Below are positions 1 to 5,554 of a DNA stretch of 5,554 nucleotides, in pieces. This DNA is from an uncultured Peptostreptococcaceae bacterium. Lineage in GTDB: Bacteria > Bacillota > Clostridia > Peptostreptococcales > Anaerovoracaceae. The stretch lies in assembly GCA_905236895.1 (NCBI GenBank), contig CAJOQI010000034.1, positions 1 through 5,554 of the forward strand, given 5' to 3'. Position 1 is the stretch's first letter. Each line of letters opens with the position of its first letter. A model generated the notes under the pieces. The model searched no databases. It worked only from the letters and a program-made list of their open reading frames with translations, and had not been told where the DNA came from. The position numbers and the translations under genes were made by a program.

Positions 1-96
1 CAGTGGCAGGCCTCATGCGAAGGTTGCCCAAGAGAACGAGCCTTCGGCGAAGTTCGATTGGCTGCAACCGACCGCTCCCGCGCGGCGCACCAGTGA
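1..96 (+). other. GC-rich self-complementary tract, possible gene end or structured RNA
   Basis: This stretch is about 65 % G+C, well above the rest of the window. It carries nested inverted repeats: 22-27 (GGTTGC) pairs with 64-69, 28-31 (CCAA) with 58-61, 34-37 (GAAC) with 52-55, and 40-42 (GCC) with 46-48 around a TTC loop. GA/GA mismatches sit between the inner helices, as in many folded RNAs. One plus-strand frame is open from the window edge to a TGA at 94-96, giving 31 residues that include GCPRERAFGEV. I do not recognise that peptide as a known C-terminus. It may be the end of a plus-strand gene, a structured RNA, or the right end of a transposable element whose RNA overlaps its gene (for example an IS200/IS605 type). 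The sequence to the left of the window would decide. No family is assigned. Confidence 0.4.
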
Positions 97-125
97 AAAT
101 GGATACCATTCGGTATCCATTTTTC
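95..125. terminator. bidirectional Rho-independent terminator
   Basis: A perfect 12-bp stem (96-107 with 112-123, arm AAAATGGATACC) encloses an ATTC loop. On the plus strand the stem runs into TTTTTC, and on the minus strand into TTTTC, so it can work in both directions. It lies 14 bases beyond the last stop codon of the tex cluster (139) and directly after the TGA at 94-96, so it probably ends transcription of both. The low G+C of the stem base makes it moderate in strength. Confidence 0.8.
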
Positions 126-138
126 ATTACTCTTCGTT

Positions 139-337
139 TCATTCTACGGAATAAAGAAGGTCGTGAATTTCCTCCATAGATTGGGCTTCCTTTGGTGGCT
201 CCCCTGATTCGGACATCTTGATGATAATATCTAATTCACCTAAATCCGGATGTGTAATATATGCCGTATCTTTATCTCTTAAAATATAAACCGTAACTCC
301 TTTGGTAAGCCTGTCGATTTCTTTTCTTGTCCATCAT
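139..337 (-). pseudogene. small hypothetical gene downstream of tex, frameshifted
   Basis: An ATG at 337 follows a good ribosome binding site (GAGGG, 345-349) 12 bases after the tex stop, but its frame closes after 21 codons at 272. The next frame is open from 336 to a TGA at 139-141 and reads like real protein (RLTKGVTVYILRDKDTAYIT, then an acidic C-terminus ending in EIHDLLYSVE). That frame has no ATG, GTG or TTG early on, only an internal ATG far downstream. Removing one A from the AAAA run at 322-325 would join the two frames into a 65-residue protein beginning MMDKKEIDRLTKG. So this is either a recent frameshift, a sequencing indel in a homopolymer, or (less likely) recoding. The intact product would be a small, acidic soluble protein of no recognised family. 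Its placement suggests co-transcription with tex. Confidence 0.65.
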
Positions 338-351
338 GGTCTTTTCCCTCA

Positions 352-2523
352 TTAAAGCTTCATAGCAAGTGATATTTTCCCCTTCTCATTATCTATGGAG
401 AGGATTTTTACCTTCACCGTATCCCCAACCGACACAACGTCCATGGGGTGTTTAACAAACTTATTACTGAGCTGGGAAATATGCACAAGGCCATCCTGTT
501 TAACGCCTATATCAACAAAGGCCCCAAAGTCCACCACGTTTCTCACGGTGCCGAACATTTCCATACCTTCCTTTAGATCCTCAAAGGATCTGACATCGCT
601 TCTAAAGACAACCTCCGGCGCATCTTCTCTGGGATCTCTTCCCGGCTTTTTCATTTCGTCCAGAATGTCTTTTAGTGTGGGAAGTCCGATTGAAATATCT
701 TCGGCCAGTTTTTCCAAACTCTCTTCTTTCTTAAGAGAAGGATAAGCAAAGAGTATCCTCTCATAGATATCTTTTACTCCTCCACCCTTTATGTCGTCCC
801 CTGAGATTCCCGCCTTCTTCATCATTTCCTTTGTTGCAGGATATGACTCGGGATGTACGCCGGTTTGATCCAAGGGCTCATCTCCACCGCTAATTCTAAG
901 GAATCCCGCGCACTGCTCAAAGGTCTTGGGTCCAAGCTTTTCCACCTTCAACAATTCTTTTCTATTTTTGAAGCGGCCCTTCTCTTCTCTGTACTTAACA
1001 ATATTCTTTGCCACCGGCAAACTAATTCCGGCCACATAGGAAAGCAGCGAAGGGGAAGCGGTGTTTAAGTCCACTCCAACTCTGTTTACACAGTCCTCTA
1101 CCACTCCGGAAAGAGCGCCGTCCAATTTCTTTTGATTCATATCGTGCTGATACTGTCCCACGCCGATATGCTTGGGATCAATCTTAACAAGTTCCGCCAA
1201 GGGATCCTGAAGTCTCCTTCCAAGAGACATGGCTCCCCTGGTTGTAACATCCAGGTCCGGATACTCTTCCGTTGCCAGCTTGGATGCGGAGTAAATTGAG
1301 GCGCCGGCTTCGTTTACTATAGTATAAACAACATCAAAGGAATTCTTCTTTAGGAATGCGGCTACCACTTCCTCGGTCTCTCTTGAAGCAGTTCCGTTTC
1401 CTATTACGATTACATTGATTCCATACTTTTCAATCAGCTGCTTTAGAATTCTCTCCGTTCCAGCAATATCGTTTTTGGGCTGTGTGGGATAAATAGTGGT
1501 ATAGGCAAGTAGTTTTCCGGTCTCATCTATAACTGCGACCTTGCATCCCGTTCTATAACCGGGATCGATACTTATGATTCTCTTTCCTTTCACAGGTGGA
1601 ACCATGAGAAGTTTTTCCGTATTCTTTGCAAAGACCTTGATGGCCTCATCTTCAGCCCTCTCCGTCAAAGTATTTCTCATTTCTCTCTCAATGGATGGTG
1701 CTATGAGACGCTTATATGAGTCCTCTGCCGTATCGGAAAGAGCCTCCTTATAAATGGAGTCGCATTTTATTACTTGGCTCTTTATATATGCAACCATCTT
1801 CTGTTGGTCGGTCTCAACCTTTACCTTTAGTTTGCCTTCTTTTTCTCCTCTGTTTATGGCCAGGACTCTATGATTTGGAATCTTGGAAATCATCTCGGTC
1901 TGTCCGTAATATGTGTCATAAACATTCTTCTCTTCCGGGTCCACGGCCTCCACACTTATTATTCCCTTTTCCCAGGTCCGCTCTCTAAGCTCGCTAATAT
2001 AGTCCGCATCATCCGCAATGATTTCCGCAATAATATCCAAAGCTCCCTGAATAGCATCCTCCGGAGTTTCCACTTCTTTCTCCGGATTCACATAGGGCTT
2101 TGCTATTTCATATATGTCACCCTGCTTCTCCTGCTGCAGTCTTATAATCATGGCCAAAGGCTCGAGACCTCTCTCCTTGGCCTTCCCCGCTCTCGTCTGG
2201 CGTTTTTGTTTATATGGTTTATAAAGATCCTCTACCCTCTGAAGAACTTCAGCCTTTTCTATTTCTTCTTTTAATTCATCCGTCAGCTTTCCCTGTTCTT
2301 CTATAAGACGAATAACCTCGGCTTTTCTTTCCTCAAGCCCTCTGAGATATACAAGGCGCTCGCTGAGTTCTCTCAGAACCTCGTCACTCAGGCCTCCGGT
2401 CACTTCTTTTCTGTAACGAGCAATAAAGGGAATAGTGTTCCCTTCACCAATAAGCGTCACTGTATTTTCCACTTGTTTTCTTTGAATCTTAAACTCAGTT
2501 GTTAACTTTGCAATAATGTCCAT
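352..2523 (-). CDS. tex: Tex family RNA-binding transcription accessory protein
   Basis: Tex is a conserved cytoplasmic nucleic-acid-binding protein related to eukaryotic Spt6. It is linked to transcription and RNA handling, though its exact bacterial role is not settled. The 723-residue length is normal for the family. In order, residues 1 to about 200 form the helical Tex N-terminal region with the typical IPFIARYRKE signature (31-40). A YqgF/RNase H-like domain begins near 315 with SIDPGYRTGCKVAVID (318-333) and includes GNGTASRETE (375-384) and NEAGASIYSAS (404-414). Two helix-hairpin-helix units follow at roughly 480-545, including DLNTASPSLLSYVAGI (485-500). A C-terminal S1 domain at about 650-723 contains GTVRNVVDFGAFVDIGV and DGLVHISQLS. 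The start is supported by AAAGGA seven bases upstream of the ATG. It lies 26 bases after the acetyltransferase remnant and 14 bases before the next small gene, so all three are probably one transcript. No defects are seen. Confidence 0.97.
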   Translation of the reverse strand: MDIIAKLTTEFKIQRKQVENTVTLIGEGNTIPFIARYRKEVTGGLSDEVLRELSERLVYLRGLEERKAEVIRLIEEQGKLTDELKEEIEKAEVLQRVEDLYKPYKQKRQTRAGKAKERGLEPLAMIIRLQQEKQGDIYEIAKPYVNPEKEVETPEDAIQGALDIIAEIIADDADYISELRERTWEKGIISVEAVDPEEKNVYDTYYGQTEMISKIPNHRVLAINRGEKEGKLKVKVETDQQKMVAYIKSQVIKCDSIYKEALSDTAEDSYKRLIAPSIEREMRNTLTERAEDEAIKVFAKNTEKLLMVPPVKGKRIISIDPGYRTGCKVAVIDETGKLLAYTTIYPTQPKNDIAGTERILKQLIEKYGINVIVIGNGTASRETEEVVAAFLKKNSFDVVYTIVNEAGASIYSASKLATEEYPDLDVTTRGAMSLGRRLQDPLAELVKIDPKHIGVGQYQHDMNQKKLDGALSGVVEDCVNRVGVDLNTASPSLLSYVAGISLPVAKNIVKYREEKGRFKNRKELLKVEKLGPKTFEQCAGFLRISGGDEPLDQTGVHPESYPATKEMMKKAGISGDDIKGGGVKDIYERILFAYPSLKKEESLEKLAEDISIGLPTLKDILDEMKKPGRDPREDAPEVVFRSDVRSFEDLKEGMEMFGTVRNVVDFGAFVDIGVKQDGLVHISQLSNKFVKHPMDVVSVGDTVKVKILSIDNEKGKISLAMKL

Positions 2524-2549
2524 TCTTCAATCCTTTAAATTATTATGCC

Positions 2550-2942
2550 TTATAGTACCAATTCCTTGAGCCAGCAATCTTCTTTCTTCCCTTCAAAAAG
2601 TTCATGCTCCGGAAGTGCTTTTATTATTTTAAAGCCTGCTTTCTCATAGGCCTTTATTGCCCTGTTGTTATTTTGATGTGGATCCAGAAGCATTACCTCT
2701 GCCGATTTATGCTCCTTGAGATAGTCAGCCATCATACCTAAAAACAAGGTTCCAAAGCCGTCGTATTCAATTATAACTCTAAAACCATCTGGTATTTCTT
2801 CCATGTAATGCTCCACCAAGGAGCTCATAGTGAAATGGATGTCACGACCTTCATAATACTCAAGGACTCTTTTGTCGGTTAGCTACTTGAACATAAATGA
2901 AAGGTCCTCTTCATTAAAGTCTCTGATTAAAACCGATTCCAT
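2550..2942 (-). pseudogene. AAC(6')-like GNAT acetyltransferase, decayed
   Basis: The intact ancestor would have been a GNAT acetyltransferase moving an acetyl group from acetyl-CoA to an amine, possibly an aminoglycoside 6'-amine. The frame starts at ATG 2942 (GAGG six bases upstream; an alternative ATG lies at 2948) and reads MESVLIRDFNEEDLSFMFK, then an amber TAG at 2885-2883, then LTDKRVLEYYEGRDIHFT in the same frame. AAC(6') proteins have a tryptophan at the stop position (EWL in AAC(6')-Ib), so TGG to TAG is the likely change. A second lesion lies near 2757-2762: IIEYDG is joined directly to FGTLFLGMMADYLKE. About 40-45 residues normally found between these points (the IGY strand and much of the CoA-binding core) are missing without loss of frame. 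The C-terminal part keeps the family pattern DPHQNNNRAIKAYEKAGF. A 92-residue piece could start at ATG 2828, but it lacks a ribosome binding site and the CoA-binding core. Confidence 0.85.
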
Positions 2943-3061
2943 TACCATCCTCACTTACTAACCCTCTCCATTAAGGATGCGAATATTCCCAATTCTTATA
3001 TTCTCAAGTATATCAAACAAAACACAGCCTATAAATGGTTTTTAGTCCAAATCAAACTATC

Positions 3062-3090
3062 TATGCAAGCATAAATATATATAGTAAAAT
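3062..3090 (+). promoter_or_regulatory. candidate promoter with palindrome, upstream of phospholipase-like gene
   Basis: The 183-base divergent gap (2943-3125) is very AT-rich, and this is its best plus-strand promoter candidate: TATGCA (3062-3067), 17 bases, TAAAAT (3085-3090). The -35 matches the consensus poorly (3 of 6) and the -10 well (5 of 6). An overlapping TATAGT at 3080-3085 is an alternative -10. The -35 lies inside a perfect inverted repeat, TATGCAAGCATA (3062-3073), which could be an operator. No convincing minus-strand promoter for the acetyltransferase-tex cluster was found in the gap; TATAAG-like boxes near 2990-3000 are weak. Nothing else is seen in it. Confidence 0.3.
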
Positions 3091-3125
3091 AAAACCATCT
3101 GAAGTTATGTGAAGGAGACCTTGTT

Positions 3126-3701
3126 ATGAGATGGATGCAGCATTGGACAATTGGAAGGGATTGTTTAAACTCTAATTTTTCGTTGCCATTTCAGCTTGGT
3201 TGTGTTCTTCCCGATTGGTTTGAACGACACCCTATTCACAGGTACTCCGACAACCAAGACAGATTCTGGGATAGAGTCGGGAAGATTCGATCCATGAAAT
3301 CAAGCGCAAAGAGGGAATGGTATCTAGGTACCATTGTTCACTATATTTGCGATTACTGCACCCAAGCTCACAACGAAGAGTATTATCAATTATACAGACA
3401 TCGGGTATATGAGGTTAAGGCACAAAAACTATTCCTTAAGAATCACAAGGAACACAAAGATACTTATATAGAATACGCCAAGCCCCACCCTATTCCTCAT
3501 CCTACCGAAACCATAGCCGATCTTAAGGCGTATTTGGAAACAACTGTCCAACAACTTCACAATGATATCGACCAGCTTAATACTCCAGAGTGGTTTACGG
3601 ACGAAAGGGTGATGAATCTGGATATAGAGTATGCATATAAACTCAGCACCGGAATGATTTCATCTCTAAAAGTGCATGAGCATAACCAAAAGAAACTTTA
3701 A
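3126..3701 (+). CDS. zinc-dependent phospholipase C-like protein, no signal peptide
   Basis: The 191-residue protein resembles the zinc-dependent phospholipase C / S1-P1 nuclease fold as found in short clostridial homologues. Candidate metal ligands are Asp30 (GCVLPDW), His35 and His38, then the helix LGTIVHYICDYCTQAHNEE with His72, Asp76 and His82 followed by Glu84/Glu85. This H-x3-D-x5-H spacing is the strongest sign of the family. The protein begins MRWMQHWTIG and has no signal peptide or membrane segment, so it probably acts in the cytoplasm, unlike secreted clostridial alpha-toxin-type enzymes, which also carry a C-terminal membrane-binding domain. Its substrate is unknown, and phospholipase activity is only inferred from the family. 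The start is fixed by AAGGAG (3112-3117) eight bases upstream of the ATG. It lies 32 bases before the membrane protein gene, which suggests an operon. Confidence 0.75.
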   Translation: MRWMQHWTIGRDCLNSNFSLPFQLGCVLPDWFERHPIHRYSDNQDRFWDRVGKIRSMKSSAKREWYLGTIVHYICDYCTQAHNEEYYQLYRHRVYEVKAQKLFLKNHKEHKDTYIEYAKPHPIPHPTETIADLKAYLETTVQQLHNDIDQLNTPEWFTDERVMNLDIEYAYKLSTGMISSLKVHEHNQKKL

Positions 3702-3733
3702 TATCTTAGAAAAGGTAAAACGGAGATCACTAT

Positions 3734-4870
3734 ATGGGACTATGCAAAAAAATAAAAGATAAAATGGATGATGTGTTCCAACGTAGCAACAAACTGCACT
3801 GCTACAAAGCTTTGTTTTGGTTTGAGCTTGTGGAAAAGAAGAATCTCTCTCTTGTATTTAGGAGCATCACAAGACACTATACATCCATATTCTTCAGAGC
3901 AATCTATTATGTGCTTCCCTTACTGATTGTATACATCAATTTCGCCATTCCAATGTATTACAAAGTGTTCTGGGTGTCCGGTGAAACTTTTACCTATATA
4001 AACGATTGGGGCAGCAGCTTCTGCGCTAACGCCTTCTTTATTCTATCTTATCTGCTATCCCCTTATTATGCGGAAAAAATAAGAAATGTTCAGCCCATCA
4101 TATTTACAGAGAGTTTCCGTAGCAGAATGGAAATCGCCAGAGAAGAGCGGAATGAAGCAAAGAAGCACGATTTTCCTTTTCTTATAGTCGCCCTTGGGGG
4201 ACTTTTCGGCGCAGCATTTTTCTTTCTGGTTTGCAAAACCTTGCCTGCAGATTCTTGGATCAACCACCTTCCCAAGGCCTGCCAGATCTACTATATCCTA
4301 TTCTCAGCAGTAAGTTGGAGCATTTTCATCGCGCTTCTAGTTATGGTGTTTGAGCTGGGTTTTATCTCTTTCTACTGCGCAAACGACATCGACGGCGATA
4401 TATTCGAATTCAATAATGAGGAATTCGAGAAAAACGAAAGCGTAAAAGAACTGATGAATATAATTATTGCAGACTTTTCCTTTGCGTTGCTATATATCGG
4501 CGTGGCTGCGGTGTATATATATTGCTATATAAGAATCGTTGGTAAAATCCCGATTCTTTCACAGATTGCATCAGTTGGCGATGTCTTACTGCTGACCTTT
4601 GGTGCAATAATACTTGTACTGCTTATTTTCCTTTTCGTACCCTTTAAGGAATTGCTTGATTATATGAGCAGGAAGCGGCATCTGGCGATCTATAACTACG
4701 ACATTATGGCTTTCGAAGCCTCCGACGAAGAAGAGAGGAAAGAATGCATCAACAAGAAACTGGATATGATGTCCAGGAAATTTAATATTTCTTACGGGAA
4801 TCTTGCCACCATCGTATCATCGGTTTTAATCCCCGGAGCAGGCATGTTCCTGGATCTGTTGTTAAAGTAG
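3734..4870 (+). CDS. polytopic membrane protein of unknown family
   Basis: I do not recognise this 378-residue protein. Hydrophobic segments suggest six transmembrane helices at about 52-72, 96-112, 147-168, 185-207, 244-267 and 281-304. The N-terminus (1-50) is basic (MGLCKKIKDK) and probably cytoplasmic. A charged loop at about 113-146 is rich in Arg, Glu and Lys (RSRMEIAREERNEAKK), and an acidic loop lies at about 216-238 (DIDGDIFEFNNEEFEKNE). The cytoplasmic tail from 305 has an acidic/basic stretch (SDEEERKECINKK) and ends with a short hydrophobic region (VSSVLIPGAGMFLDLLLK) that may be amphipathic or re-entrant. No transporter, kinase or enzyme motif is visible. The start has GGAG (3722-3725) eight bases before the ATG. 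It follows the phospholipase C-like gene by 32 bases, so the two probably share a transcript, and a link to the membrane or lipids is a reasonable guess. Confidence 0.85.
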   Translation: MGLCKKIKDKMDDVFQRSNKLHCYKALFWFELVEKKNLSLVFRSITRHYTSIFFRAIYYVLPLLIVYINFAIPMYYKVFWVSGETFTYINDWGSSFCANAFFILSYLLSPYYAEKIRNVQPIIFTESFRSRMEIAREERNEAKKHDFPFLIVALGGLFGAAFFFLVCKTLPADSWINHLPKACQIYYILFSAVSWSIFIALLVMVFELGFISFYCANDIDGDIFEFNNEEFEKNESVKELMNIIIADFSFALLYIGVAAVYIYCYIRIVGKIPILSQIASVGDVLLLTFGAIILVLLIFLFVPFKELLDYMSRKRHLAIYNYDIMAFEASDEEERKECINKKLDMMSRKFNISYGNLATIVSSVLIPGAGMFLDLLLK

Positions 4871-4887
4871 TTCCTCCCCTCTACTTT
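4864..4887 (+). repeat. 7-bp inverted repeat across stop codon and -35 box
   Basis: AAAGTAG (4864-4870, containing the stop codon of the membrane protein gene) is complementary to CTACTTT (4881-4887), with a pyrimidine-rich 10-base loop between them. The stem is too AT-rich and lacks a T-run, so it is not a convincing terminator. Its right arm touches the proposed -35 box of the next gene (4886-4891), so it could be a protein-binding site, a weak RNA hairpin, or chance. Confidence 0.35.
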
Positions 4888-4914
4888 GTGGCTTTATCCC
4901 CAAAATGATATAAT
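4886..4914 (+). promoter_or_regulatory. extended -10 promoter for leaderless NusG-II gene
   Basis: TTGTGG (4886-4891), a 17-base spacer, and a perfect TATAAT (4909-4914) preceded by TGA (4906-4908) form a consensus extended -10 sigma-A promoter. The first transcribed base expected from this -10 is position 4921, which is the A of the ATG. There is therefore no room for a leader or ribosome binding site, and the mRNA should be leaderless. Confidence 0.65.
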
Positions 4915-4920
4915 GCATCT

Positions 4921-5271
4921 ATGAAGAACATAATAAAGAAAGCTGACATCGTTTTATTTATCATACTAGTCGCCATAGGGATTGGCCTTTCTGTGGCCTC
5001 ATTCATGCTTCAATCCGGAGGCTCAAAGGTCGTAATTGCCGTTGACGGCAAAGTTTATGGCACCTACTCTCTTAACAAAGAACAGACCATCGAGATCGAG
5101 CAAAACGGTCACTATAATCGAGTTGAAATAAAAGACGGTCACGTTCAGATGATGGAATCCAGCTGCGACAACCAGGTTTGTGTAATGCAGGGTCCAATCA
5201 GTACGCACTATATACCTATTGTTTGTCTACCCAATAAAGTTGTGGTAGAGGTTCTTGACGATGAGGAATAG
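4921..5271 (+). CDS. membrane-anchored NusG domain II-containing protein
   Basis: This 116-residue protein has a short basic N-terminus (MKNIIKKAD), one transmembrane helix at about 10-30, and an extracellular domain of the NusG domain II type. The family pattern is visible: a beta-rich start (VVIAVDGKVYGTYSL, 37-51), then SCDNQVCVMQGPIS (81-94) and IPIVCLPNKVVVEVL (98-112), with conserved cysteines at 82, 87 and 102. Despite the name it is not a transcription factor. Such proteins sit on the outer face of the membrane in Firmicutes, often near flavin or quinone redox genes, and their function is unknown. The start is constrained: an in-frame TGA lies at 4906, and the helix begins soon after Met1. 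No Shine-Dalgarno sequence precedes it. The promoter abuts the ATG, so it should be expressed separately from the upstream pair. It ends 102 bases before the stop codon of the convergent reductase gene. Confidence 0.9.
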   Translation: MKNIIKKADIVLFIILVAIGIGLSVASFMLQSGGSKVVIAVDGKVYGTYSLNKEQTIEIEQNGHYNRVEIKDGHVQMMESSCDNQVCVMQGPISTHYIPIVCLPNKVVVEVLDDEE

Positions 5272-5325
5272 AAGGCTTGCCCTCATCCCCCCCTATATAC
5301 TATTTTAAGTGCATATAATATTTAC

Positions 5326-5355
5326 AAAAAAAGGAGGAGCGTAAGCTCCTCCTTT
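5326..5355 (-). terminator. Rho-independent terminator of the flavoprotein gene
   Basis: An 11-bp stem (5330-5340 with 5345-5355, arm AAAGGAGGAGC) encloses a four-base loop. On the minus strand it is followed by a run of T (complement of the A-tract 5326-5332), placing it 18 bases after the stop codon at 5374. On the plus strand only TTT follows, so termination of the NusG-II transcript here would be weaker, but no other plus-strand terminator is visible after 5271. Confidence 0.85.
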
Positions 5356-5373
5356 AAAACTTTCACTCAGTTT

Positions 5374-5554
<181 letters not shown>

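Noticed and set aside
50..62. GTTCGATTGG resembling a tRNA T-loop
   Set aside because: The flanking bases do not form a 5-bp T-stem, and no acceptor, D or anticodon arms can be drawn around it.
395..2274. Several plus-strand open frames of 70-134 codons opposite tex
   Set aside because: They lie wholly within the well-supported tex gene, have no family resemblance, and show low-complexity composition expected of antisense shadows.
2883..2885. TAG as a recoded (pyrrolysine or readthrough) codon
   Set aside because: The position is a Trp in relatives, no stem-loop or recoding signal is evident, and the same gene also carries a core deletion, so simple decay is the better explanation.
4055..5208. 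Minus-strand open frames opposite the membrane protein and NusG-II genes
   Set aside because: Short and without recognisable domains, and they overlap genes with clear transmembrane or family patterns on the other strand.
5314..5319. TATAAT as a plus-strand promoter
   Set aside because: No -35 element at a suitable distance and no plus-strand gene downstream; it lies in an AT-rich gap between convergent genes.

Overview
The window looks like a chromosomal segment of a low-GC anaerobic Firmicute, most likely a member of the Lachnospiraceae or a close clostridial relative. This is inferred from strong AGGAG-type ribosome binding sites, AT-rich intergenic DNA, and the gene types present: Tex, a small membrane-anchored NusG-II protein, a flavocytochrome-c-type reductase end, and a zinc-dependent phospholipase C-like protein. 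No species can be named from the sequence alone.

Layout from left to right. Positions 1-96 are a GC-rich (about 65 %), strongly self-complementary tract that runs up to a TGA stop. It is either the end of an incoming plus-strand gene or a structured RNA. A hairpin terminator at 95-125 separates it from a minus-strand cluster. In transcription order, the cluster holds a decayed AAC(6')-like GNAT acetyltransferase (2942-2550), the intact RNA-binding protein gene tex (2523-352), and a short gene of about 65 codons (337-139) that appears frameshifted a few codons after its start. Gaps between these genes are 12-26 bases, so they are probably co-transcribed and end at the shared terminator.

From a divergent intergenic region (2943-3125) two plus-strand genes follow, 32 bases apart. 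The first encodes a cytoplasmic protein resembling zinc-dependent phospholipase C. The second encodes an unrecognised membrane protein with about six transmembrane segments. A third plus-strand gene at 4921 encodes a membrane-anchored NusG domain II protein. It has no Shine-Dalgarno sequence, but an excellent extended -10 promoter lies directly against its start codon, which predicts a leaderless mRNA. The window closes with a minus-strand terminator and the last 59 codons of a convergent FAD-dependent fumarate-reductase/flavocytochrome-c-type protein.

No CRISPR array, tRNA, rRNA or complete mobile element is visible. The most interesting points are the predicted leaderless NusG-II gene, the two broken genes on either side of tex, the structured GC-rich tract at the left edge, and the unclassified membrane protein paired with the phospholipase C-like gene.
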